Assembly: GCA_036343175.1 (NCBI GenBank) | Contig: JAZASR010000044.1 | Location: forward strand, 1-14,216 | DNA: 14,216 nt | Source of the DNA: JAEEJA01 sp036343175 | Lineage (GTDB): Bacteria; Bacillota; Clostridia; Lachnospirales; Lachnospiraceae | Reading direction: 5' to 3' | Shown here: positions 7,467 to 14,058 of the stretch, one piece after another | How the letters are laid out: each line of letters begins with the position of its first letter | Position numbering within the stretch: the stretch's first letter is position 1 | Notes under the pieces: model-generated | What the model saw: the letters and a program-made list of their open reading frames with translations, nothing else | Database searches by the model: none | What the model was told of the DNA's origin: nothing | Program-made: the position numbers and the translations under genes

Positions 7467-8381
7467 ATGGAGTTTTTTAAAGCTTTGAATAAGAAGAAAA
7501 AAGGCAGAGCCTGCTTCAGAAGAAGGCTTCTTGAGGAAAAGAATTCGATCCTCTTCCTCCTGCCAAGTCTTTTGGGCGTCCTTGTCTTCTTTATAATACC
7601 ATTCTTTGTCATCATCTACTATTCGATGATCGACAATCCTATACAGGCAAATTTTGTAGGAATTGAGAATTTTAAGAAGATAATTACCAATTCAGCCTTC
7701 ATTCAGGCTTCAAAGAACACCCTGACATTCACCCTGGTCTCAGTGCCTTTAATAGTTGTGCTCTCGCTGCTGCTTGCCATGCTTCTTGAGTCGAGCATAC
7801 CCGGAAAGAGCGCATTCAGAACTTTTTTCTTAAGTCCGATGATGGTTCCTATAGCCTCTATAGTCCTCATTTGGAGGGTACTTTTTGACTATCACGGTGC
7901 GGTAAACCAGATCATGACGGTCATCAACGCCCAGCCTGTCGACTGGTTCAAGTCGGCATTCGGCCAGTTGGTCATAGTCATATTGTTTCTTTGGAAGAAT
8001 CTTGGTTACGACATGATACTTTTCATGGCGGCCTTAAGCTCCATACCAAGGGACGTCATAGAGGTCGCTACCCTTGAGTCGGCATCAAAGTCTCAGATCT
8101 TCTTCCGTATAAAACTTCGTTATTTAGCACCGACTATACTTTTCGTAACCATACTTTCGATAATCAATTCATTTAAGGTCTTCAGGGAGGTATTCCTGCT
8201 CACGGGTGATTATCCATATGATACACTCTATATGCTGCAGCACTTTATGAACAATACATTCCATGCCCTCGATTATCAGAAACTATCTGCAGCGGCTATC
8301 ATAATGTTCATAGTCGTGACCATTATAATAGGCATTCTCTTCATCATTGAAGAAAAATACGACAAAGATGTGGAGGGGTGA
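7467..8381 (+). CDS. Sugar ABC transporter permease, MalF/UgpA type, with degenerate EAA loop
   Basis: A 304-residue inner-membrane permease of the binding-protein-dependent type I importer family. Six membrane segments can be read at about residues 28-53, 84-108, 117-141, 164-192, 221-240 and 271-295. The N-terminal 25 residues are strongly basic, as expected for a cytoplasmic end. The loop that contacts the ATPase (EAA loop, residues 199-218) reads EVATLESASKSQIFFRIKLR. The usual Gly at position 7 is Ser and the Pro at position 20 is Arg. AGAGGA (7451-7456) lies 10 nt upstream of the start. It pairs with the next gene as the MalF-like half of a heterodimer. No ATPase gene is present, so a shared MsmX-type ATPase is assumed. 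Confidence 0.92.
   Translation: MEFFKALNKKKKGRACFRRRLLEEKNSILFLLPSLLGVLVFFIIPFFVIIYYSMIDNPIQANFVGIENFKKIITNSAFIQASKNTLTFTLVSVPLIVVLSLLLAMLLESSIPGKSAFRTFFLSPMMVPIASIVLIWRVLFDYHGAVNQIMTVINAQPVDWFKSAFGQLVIVILFLWKNLGYDMILFMAALSSIPRDVIEVATLESASKSQIFFRIKLRYLAPTILFVTILSIINSFKVFREVFLLTGDYPYDTLYMLQHFMNNTFHALDYQKLSAAAIIMFIVVTIIIGILFIIEEKYDKDVEG
8372..8376 (+). promoter_or_regulatory. Ribosome binding site fixing the second permease start
   Basis: GGAGG lies 7 nt before the ATG at 8384. The in-frame GTG at 8378 is only 1 nt away from the site and is therefore unlikely to be used. Confidence 0.8.
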
Positions 8382-8383
8382 GC

Positions 8384-9499
8384 ATGAAGAGAAGAGATAA
8401 GGCTTTGAATATTACTGAAGAAAGAAAAAAGGGTTCGAAATCAGGCAGCGGATCCGTGGCAGAGGAAGTTTACGAGAGTCATATAATGGACGATGAGGAG
8501 TTCGAAATGATCTCCTCCGAACTTGTAAAGGACCTTTCAGAAACAGTCCAGCGTACTCATATAGGGAAACGCGTAAGGCACAGGTCAAAGCCCCGCACCA
8601 TCGCTAAGAAAACTGTGCTTTTCCTCATAGCACTCATATTTGCATCGTCATTCCTGATGCCGACTATCCTTACTATTACCAATTCCTTTATGGGAACGTC
8701 GGAGATTGCGTCGAACTACGGTATGATATTCGATCAGTTCAGTGCTCAAAATACCAATGATTACGGCATGGATATACCTCAGACTACATATATTGCCAAG
8801 AAGATCAACCTGAAGTTCATACCTGATATTGTGACATTTTCCCAGTATATTACGGTGCTTTTTAAGAGCCCGGATTATCTGATAAAGTTCTGGAATTCGG
8901 TAATACTTACATTCCCTATAGTCATATTTCAGATCCTTGTGGCTCTGGGAGCATCCTACAGTTTTACGAGATTCAGGCGCAAAAGGAAAGAAGTGCTTTT
9001 CTTTTTATATGTGGTACTCATGCTCATGCCTTTCCAGGTAACACTTGTACCTAATTATCTGGTTGCTGACTGGCTTGGCATACTTGATACAAATTGGGCA
9101 ATATGGCTGCCGGGCTTCTTTACCCCTTTCTCGGTCTATATTCTCACCAAATATATGCGAAGAATACCGAATTCCCTGATAGAAGCGGCAAAGCTGGACG
9201 GTGCCAATGAATGGCAGATATTTACACGCGTATCAGTTCCCCTGTGCAAGGAAGCTATAGCATCGGTCGCAATACTTGTATTTATAGATTATTGGAACAT
9301 GGTCGAGCAGCCTTTGATACTGCTTTCAGATAAGGAAAAGTATCCCCTTTCGGTATTTCTGTCACAGATAAATACCGGCGATGTCGGGGTCGCATTTGCA
9401 GTCTCGACTATATATATGGTTCCGACAATACTCATGTTCCTCTTCGGTGAGGAATACCTGGTACAGGGTATATCCTACCAGGGCGGAGTCAAGGGCTGA
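8384..9499 (+). CDS. Carbohydrate ABC transporter permease, MalG type, with long N-terminal extension
   Basis: A 371-residue permease, clearly longer than the usual 270-300. About 75 charged, presumably cytoplasmic residues precede the first membrane segment (about 76-98). They comprise a Ser/Gly/Lys part, an acidic part (MDDEEFEMISSELVKDL) and a basic part (RVRHRSKPRTIAKK). The loop after the first segment is also long (about 99-165). The EAA loop at 267-286 is canonical: EAAKLDGANEWQIFTRVSVP, with the conserved Gly and Pro in place. It begins 2 nt after the stop of the MalF-like gene, so translational coupling is likely. With that gene it should form the membrane channel. The canonical loop here and the degenerate loop in its partner suggest asymmetric contact with the ATPase. 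Confidence 0.92.
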   Translation: MKRRDKALNITEERKKGSKSGSGSVAEEVYESHIMDDEEFEMISSELVKDLSETVQRTHIGKRVRHRSKPRTIAKKTVLFLIALIFASSFLMPTILTITNSFMGTSEIASNYGMIFDQFSAQNTNDYGMDIPQTTYIAKKINLKFIPDIVTFSQYITVLFKSPDYLIKFWNSVILTFPIVIFQILVALGASYSFTRFRRKRKEVLFFLYVVLMLMPFQVTLVPNYLVADWLGILDTNWAIWLPGFFTPFSVYILTKYMRRIPNSLIEAAKLDGANEWQIFTRVSVPLCKEAIASVAILVFIDYWNMVEQPLILLSDKEKYPLSVFLSQINTGDVGVAFAVSTIYMVPTILMFLFGEEYLVQGISYQGGVKG

Positions 9500-9582
9500 T
9501 AAGCTTAATGAGTAAAAGACTGTGATTCACATTATAAAGATCATTTTCGATCCGATATTGATAAGTATTAATAATGTTTTTT

Positions 9583-9588
9583 GGAGGA
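9583..9588 (+). promoter_or_regulatory. Ribosome binding site fixing the adaptor start
   Basis: GGAGGA lies 7 nt before the ATG at 9596. The longest frame begins with a TTG at 9581 that overlaps this site and cannot be the true start. Confidence 0.85.
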
Positions 9589-9595
9589 TACCGGC

Positions 9596-11326
9596 ATGGA
9601 AGAAGAAAATAAAGCTCTTTCCAGGAGAAGAAAGAAAGTCATAAAGTTTGCCATCGCATTTTTCTGCATACTTTTGGTGCTGACATTTTTCTCAAATACC
9701 ATCATGAATTATTCACTGCCACAGGTCTCGACCCAGTCGGTGACTGAGGGCAATGTCTCTAATACTGTCCGCGGCAGCGGTGAAATAGAGGCATCTGACG
9801 TACTTGATTTAAGCGTGACAGGGGACAGGAAAGTAAAAAAGATCCTTGTCGAAGAGGGTGACAAAGTCAAGGCAGGAGACGTCATCATGACCTTTGAAGA
9901 CGGAGGAGACGATTCTGAACTTAAGCAGGCAAAGGACAATCTCGAGCAGCTTGAGTTCGATTATCAGAAGTCGCTCCTTAAGCTGCCGCCGGATTATAAG
10001 AAGGATCTTGATGCCATACAGCAGGCAAAGGATGACCTGAATAAAGCAAAAGACGCTTTGGAAACGGCAAAGGATAATAAAAAGAAAAAGAAGGATGCCG
10101 AGAAGGAATTAGATAAGGCAAAGCAGGCTGTAAAAGACGCACAGGCAAAAGTTGATTCCCTTCAGAAGTCAGCAGACGATAAGAACGCCTCGATACAAAA
10201 GGCGCAGGCAGAGGCCAAGGTCAAAGAGGCAGAGAAGACTCTTAATGATCTTAAAGATGCATTTAATAAAGGTAAAAAGATAAATATAGATACAGGTAAC
10301 ACTGCAGCGGATGCAGATAATAAGGGCAATGCAGGCGAAGATACTTCAGGAAGCGATTCAGCTGAACAGGGATCCGTGCCTACACAGGCAGATATAGATG
10401 CAGCAGACAAAGCACTCACAGATGCCAGAAATGAGCTTGCAGTACTTAATGCCAATAATGATCTTAAGGCAGCTCAGGACACACTTACCTCTGCCCAGGC
10501 AGCTGAGACTTTGGCTCAGGCAAAGTTTGATGAATATGCTTCAAAGACCACAGTGGATGATGCCAAGGCAGACGTTAAGGCCAAGGAAAATGCTCTTTCA
10601 GACCTGATATTGTCATTTTCTGATACCAAAAAGCAGGATGATCTGAATAACAGATCCGAGGCTATGGATATGGAAAAAGCCCAGGAGCAGATACAGGAGG
10701 CCAGAGATAAAGTAGACAAGCTTTCTAAAGCACCTGACCTTACAGAACTTAAGGCCCCTCAGAAGGGAACCATCAAGGATATATCAGCAAAGAAAGGCGA
10801 TAATGTCACCAAGGACAGTCCGGTCGCTCATCTGGAGCTTAAGGATAGCGGCAAGGTCGTAAAGATCAAAATAAATACATCCCAGGCAATGCTTGTAAAG
10901 CCGGGAATGAAGGCTGTAATGGAAAATTTCTGGGATGAAGACGGCAGTGCAGTTGTAACATCACTTAAACCTTCAGACGATGGCAGCGGCATGTGGGTGA
11001 CTGTATCAATAAAGGGCAAGTATCTTATGATCGGAGACAGTCTCGACCTTTCCATAGGAGGAAAGAGTCAGCGTTATGACACGGTGGTTCCCAATAATGC
11101 CATTCACGAGGATAACAATGGAAAGTTCGTCTATACGATCCAGAAAAAGAGTACACCTCTTGGAAACAGATATATAGTAAAGAGGTCAAGCGTGGACGTA
11201 GAGCTTTCTGATGATTCTAAATCAGGTGTGTCAGGAAGCCTGCAGATGGGAGATTACATAGTTACCAACTCATCAAAGCCTCTGAAAGACGGTTCTTATG
11301 TAAGACTGGCCGAGACAGAGAGCTGA
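9596..11326 (+). CDS. HlyD/MacA-type membrane-fusion (periplasmic adaptor) protein
   Basis: A 576-residue adaptor. After a basic N-terminus (RRRKK), one membrane anchor spans about residues 17-34. The first lipoyl-like half is at about 47-105 (KILVEEGDKVKAGDVIMTFE). A long alpha-helical hairpin follows: arm one about 107-226 and arm two about 267-376, both rich in Ala, Lys, Asp and Glu. The tip between them is a flexible Gly/Asn/Asp/Ser stretch of about 40 residues. The second lipoyl half (LKAPQKGTIKDISAKKGDNV) is at about 381-400, then beta-barrel and membrane-proximal domains (about 410-576). Such proteins usually link an inner-membrane transporter to a partner across the envelope. It lies 96 nt after the permease gene with no visible terminator between. 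An adaptor at this place in a sugar-importer locus is unexpected. Confidence 0.9.
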   Translation: MEEENKALSRRRKKVIKFAIAFFCILLVLTFFSNTIMNYSLPQVSTQSVTEGNVSNTVRGSGEIEASDVLDLSVTGDRKVKKILVEEGDKVKAGDVIMTFEDGGDDSELKQAKDNLEQLEFDYQKSLLKLPPDYKKDLDAIQQAKDDLNKAKDALETAKDNKKKKKDAEKELDKAKQAVKDAQAKVDSLQKSADDKNASIQKAQAEAKVKEAEKTLNDLKDAFNKGKKINIDTGNTAADADNKGNAGEDTSGSDSAEQGSVPTQADIDAADKALTDARNELAVLNANNDLKAAQDTLTSAQAAETLAQAKFDEYASKTTVDDAKADVKAKENALSDLILSFSDTKKQDDLNNRSEAMDMEKAQEQIQEARDKVDKLSKAPDLTELKAPQKGTIKDISAKKGDNVTKDSPVAHLELKDSGKVVKIKINTSQAMLVKPGMKAVMENFWDEDGSAVVTSLKPSDDGSGMWVTVSIKGKYLMIGDSLDLSIGGKSQRYDTVVPNNAIHEDNNGKFVYTIQKKSTPLGNRYIVKRSSVDVELSDDSKSGVSGSLQMGDYIVTNSSKPLKDGSYVRLAETES

Positions 11327-11375
11327 TCCACGAGAAAATAATGTAATAAAGATTTTGAATGTCCAGGGTACAAAT

Positions 11376-12824
11376 ATGAATAAGCTGCGATCAAAATTTA
11401 ATAATAAAATATTCAGGCGTGGATTTGTGAGTTTCATTTTGCTGATATCAGCGGTAATTATTTTTACATGCCTGAATACAGTCAGAAACGGAATTGACGG
11501 TCAGGAAGCCGGCAGGACATTTGGCTCCGGGCATGACCGGTATTCATGCCTTTCGGTCTACTTTTCTCCTGGCAAAGCTGAAAGCAGGACAGATATTATG
11601 AATGTCAGGAAAACTATACTTGACAGGCTTAAAGAGGATTCATATGAGGTCGACTATTCTATATTGAATGACCGCATACCCAAAGAACCGAACACAAAGA
11701 AGATCTGGACCGATTCCTTTGCAGCAAAAGGAGAGGTCACGATCTCTCATGATAAGAATTCAATAAATGCGCTGGCCTATGGGGTCTCAGGAGATTTCTT
11801 TCTGATCGATCATCCTGAACTGGTATCAGGTTCTTATTTTTATGACTCAGATACCAATCATGACAGGATAGTAATAGACGAAAACCTTGCCTTTGCGATA
11901 TTCGGTTCGTCAGATATAGCAGGAAAGAGCGTTAAGATCGGAAATATCACCGCATATATAGCCGGTGTTTCTAAAGTACCGGAGAAAAAGCCTGCCAGAG
12001 AGGCCTATGGTACAAAGAACAGGATATTCATGCCATATGACATGCTGTGCAGGGCAGCGGGCTCCGGTACAGACGGAAATATTTCCGCAGACACGGCTGT
12101 TAACTCATACAGCTCTTCCGGCAGCACCGGGATCAAAAGTGATCCGGCAGCGGGCGGGTCATATGCAAGTGGAAATGAATCAGGGGAAGCAGAACTTCCG
12201 ATCATCATGTATCAGGCGCTTCTCCCTGACCCTGTACCGAATTATGCGAAGAATATAGTATCTTCCGCTTTTTCAGGCTCCATAGCGCCAGTACCGGATT
12301 CAGGATCCGATACTGATGATAATGGCGGAAACGGCGGTACGGATCTTAATGGCGATGCAGCTAACGGTTCGGTCCTTAACTTCAGCGACAGCTTCCTTGT
12401 TGAGAACACAGGCAGATATAAGGCATTCCGTCTCTTCCAGAACATAAAAGCCATGCGCTACAGGACCATGCATACCGATAATATCGAACTCCCTTATTGG
12501 GAGAACTATGCAAGATATTCAGAAGAAAAAATTGCGGCTATGTATGTGATATTCATTATATTGCTTATATATCCTGTGATTTTTGTCATCGGTCTGACAG
12601 AGCGCTTCTTCAGGACAAGAAAGCATACCCTTTTCGGGCTGATAAAAGCCGGATATGTGAATGTCCGTGAGAAGCATTATACGAAGCTGTATAACAGGAA
12701 ACATAAGGCTGATGAAGACAACGCTGATGAAAACCATTCTATAACAGCAGATAATGAAATAAATACAGAGGATCATGCAGATAATGATGACTCATTGCCG
12801 TCAGAAAAACAGCAGGAAAAATGA
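11376..12824 (+). CDS. MacB-like core-domain membrane protein lacking the last two FtsX helices
   Basis: A 482-residue protein. One membrane segment lies at about residues 17-34, then a large extracellular region resembling the MacB core domain (DHPELVSGSYFYDSD, VIDENLAFAIFGSSDIAGKS). It holds two low-complexity Gly/Ser/Asn/Asp inserts at about 230-275 and 308-335. A second membrane segment lies at 386-407, then RTRKHTLFGLIKAGY, which resembles the cytoplasmic coupling stretch of FtsX-type permeases. Where members normally have two more membrane helices, this one ends in an acidic tail of about 40 residues. No MacB-type ATPase domain or gene is present. The ATG at 11376 is preceded by AGGG (11365-11368); the upstream in-frame TTG (11355) has no such site. 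It follows the adaptor by 49 nt and probably forms a complex with it. Autonomous transport is unlikely. Confidence 0.75.
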   Translation: MNKLRSKFNNKIFRRGFVSFILLISAVIIFTCLNTVRNGIDGQEAGRTFGSGHDRYSCLSVYFSPGKAESRTDIMNVRKTILDRLKEDSYEVDYSILNDRIPKEPNTKKIWTDSFAAKGEVTISHDKNSINALAYGVSGDFFLIDHPELVSGSYFYDSDTNHDRIVIDENLAFAIFGSSDIAGKSVKIGNITAYIAGVSKVPEKKPAREAYGTKNRIFMPYDMLCRAAGSGTDGNISADTAVNSYSSSGSTGIKSDPAAGGSYASGNESGEAELPIIMYQALLPDPVPNYAKNIVSSAFSGSIAPVPDSGSDTDDNGGNGGTDLNGDAANGSVLNFSDSFLVENTGRYKAFRLFQNIKAMRYRTMHTDNIELPYWENYARYSEEKIAAMYVIFIILLIYPVIFVIGLTERFFRTRKHTLFGLIKAGYVNVREKHYTKLYNRKHKADEDNADENHSITADNEINTEDHADNDDSLPSEKQQEK

Positions 12825-12859
12825 TGACGCTTTGCCGTCAAAAAAAAGCAGGAAAATGA
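12783..12859 (+). repeat. 37-bp imperfect tandem duplication across the MacB-like stop codon
   Basis: The segment starting GATGACTCATTGCCGTCAG (12786) recurs as GATGACGCTTTGCCGTCAA (12823), 37 bp further on, each followed by an A-rich run and GCAGGAAAA. The TGA stop (12822-12824) lies at the junction. Because 37 is not a multiple of three, the second copy is out of frame and untranslated. Confidence 0.75.
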
Positions 12860-12871
12860 TAAAATAATAAA

Positions 12872-12905
12872 AAACATCCCCGGGAAAGCTTTCCCGGGGA
12901 TGTTT
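12872..12905. terminator. Perfect 34-bp palindrome acting as bidirectional terminator
   Basis: The sequence from 12872 to 12905 equals its own reverse complement, with a GC-rich core (CATCCCCGGGAAAG and its mirror). Read on the minus strand it is followed by TTATTATTTTATC, a good T tract extending the stem's terminal Ts; on the plus strand the tract is short (TTTAATT). It sits between the converging MacB-like gene and the small minus-strand gene and can end both transcripts. Confidence 0.9.
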
Positions 12906-12945
12906 AATTCTGCATAGGTTTTATTTATCAAAAAGACGGATGCAT

Positions 12946-13203
12946 TCAGGCTTCCTTAGCAAGGTCATCCCACTCTTCGAAGGCTTTATTCATACCATCG
13001 AATGAAAGGAACTCCATAGCAAATCTTCTCTCTGTATCATCAGGCTCATAAACATAGATATACTTGCCTTCGCTTACCGGCTTATAGATCTTGTAGCCAT
13101 AGCCCTTGAAATAATTGAGGGACTTGTCTGATAAGCCTTCTTTTTTGAGGTCATCATATCCGATCTCTGTTGCCTTGATACCGTCGATTGTAACTTCTGC
13201 CAT
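12946..13203 (-). CDS. Small protein of unknown function (85 residues)
   Basis: An 85-residue soluble, acidic protein (MAEVTIDGIKATEIGYDDLK to EEWDDLAKEA) with no signal peptide, membrane segment or Cys. The aromatic-rich middle (LNYFKGYGYKIYKPV, then KYIYVYEP) suggests a small alpha/beta fold. I do not recognise the family. The longer in-frame start at 13224 lacks a ribosome binding site. The ATG at 13203 is preceded by AGGTGG (minus strand, 13219-13214) at 10 nt, so I chose it. It has its own consensus promoter and the shared palindromic terminator, so it is a single-gene unit that is probably well expressed. Its orientation and signals argue against a role in the transporter operon. Confidence 0.8.
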   Translation of the reverse strand: MAEVTIDGIKATEIGYDDLKKEGLSDKSLNYFKGYGYKIYKPVSEGKYIYVYEPDDTERRFAMEFLSFDGMNKAFEEWDDLAKEA

Positions 13204-13283
13204 CTTATAAATACCACCTTTCATTATTCTGTGTTATTCGTAAACGGGCGACGCTTTAAGCCCTTCCTGAATACTTACTGTGA

Positions 13284-13312
13284 ATTATAGCACAATGGCT
13301 TCATAAGGTCAA
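13284..13312 (-). promoter_or_regulatory. Sigma-A promoter of the small minus-strand gene
   Basis: On the minus strand the -35 TTGACC (13312-13307), a 17-bp spacer and a perfect -10 TATAAT (13289-13284) are present. Transcription should start near 13277, leaving a leader of about 74 nt. Confidence 0.85.
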
Positions 13313-13318
13313 TTTTAT

Positions 13319-13347
13319 TTGAAAGTTTACTTATACTATTATATAAT
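13319..13347 (+). promoter_or_regulatory. Sigma-A promoter of the thioesterase gene
   Basis: The -35 TTGAAA (13319-13324), a 17-bp spacer and a perfect -10 TATAAT (13342-13347) are present. It is divergent from the minus-strand promoter, and the two -35 boxes are only 6 bp apart (13313-13318), so polymerase binding at one could interfere with the other. Confidence 0.85.
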
Positions 13348-13353
13348 GTATTT

Positions 13354-13507
13354 GTGCCTTTTTGTGACTGCAGACTATGTCTTTAAGTGTCTGCATGAAA
13401 GAAAGTGAAGAGTTATTGCAGGCATATCAGTCCGGAAAATATAAAGAGCGGGCTTATAAGCGCGATCGAATGGAAGATATGAGACTGAAAGGAACCGGGA
13501 GAACATC
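13354..13507 (+). other. Leader of about 154 nt before the thioesterase gene
   Basis: A 6-bp hairpin GCAGAC (13370-13375)/GTCTGC (13389-13394) lies near the predicted transcript start. Directly after it an ATG at 13395 opens a frame of 55 codons to 13562, overlapping the thioesterase start by 55 nt. The peptide begins MKESEELLQAYQSGKYKERA and is highly charged. Its codons look plausible, but no ribosome binding site precedes it, so I do not call a gene. Confidence 0.4.
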
Positions 13508-13954
13508 ATGCATTCGTATATCAGAAAGATCAATTATTACGAAACAGACCAGATGCATATAGTGCACCATTCAAACCATGTAAGATATTGTGAGGAAGCA
13601 AGACTTGCCCATATGGAGTCGTATGGGCTGGGCTACGACGAGGTCGAGAGACTTGGTCTTATAATCCCTGTGCTTTATGCAAACGTTAAATATATAAAGC
13701 CTCTGCATTATGGTGATACTATAAGGATCGATACATATCTTACCCGTTTTAACGGGGTAAAGCTTGATTATACCTATAAAGGCTATAACGTGGATACCGG
13801 GGAACTGTTATTTACGGCACAGACGGGCCATGCTGTAGTTGATCCGTACCTTAAGCCTCTGAAACTTAAGAAGGTGTATCCTGATCTCTATAAAAAGCTT
13901 ACAAGTGTTTGTGAGAAGGAAATCGCGGAGAATGAAGGCGCGCTTAACAGCTGA
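13508..13954 (+). CDS. Acyl-CoA thioesterase, YbgC/FadM-like (hotdog fold)
   Basis: A 148-residue protein, the usual size of single-hotdog 4HBT thioesterases, which hydrolyse acyl-CoA to free acid and CoA in the cytoplasm. The family signature is clear: YYETDQMHIVHHSNHVRYCE near the N-terminus, with Asp14 in the place of the catalytic acid and the His/Asn pattern after it, then EEAR on the central helix. The strand pattern VLYANVKYIKPLHYGD, and later LLFTAQTGHAVVD, fits the rest of the fold. GGGAG (13497-13501) lies 6 nt before the ATG. It is transcribed from its own promoter about 150 nt upstream. Substrate chain length cannot be read from the sequence. It has no visible link to the transporter locus. 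Confidence 0.9.
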   Translation: MHSYIRKINYYETDQMHIVHHSNHVRYCEEARLAHMESYGLGYDEVERLGLIIPVLYANVKYIKPLHYGDTIRIDTYLTRFNGVKLDYTYKGYNVDTGELLFTAQTGHAVVDPYLKPLKLKKVYPDLYKKLTSVCEKEIAENEGALNS

Positions 13955-14058
13955 TGCTTTTGCCGGTATATGCGGCAATTCATTGCAGTTAATGAAAAAA
14001 GCACAGATATTGATACATAAGTGATCAAAGTGCGGATGCAGGAAAGAAGGGAAAGACT
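13955..14058 (+). other. Spacer after the thioesterase gene
   Basis: A hairpin TTGCCG (13960-13965)/CGGCAA (13973-13978) with a 7-nt loop lies just after the stop but has no T tract, so it is at best a weak terminator. I find no consensus promoter, so the next gene may be cotranscribed. Confidence 0.4.

Noticed and set aside
10162..10455. Open frames on the opposite strand of the adaptor, lipoprotein, DUF4317 and MacB-like genes
   Set aside because: They are Ser/Leu-rich mirror frames of the Lys/Asp/Glu-rich genes, without ribosome binding sites or recognisable domains.
13955..13990. Terminator after the thioesterase gene
   Set aside because: The 6-bp hairpin is not followed by a T tract, so it is reported only as a weak structure in the spacer.
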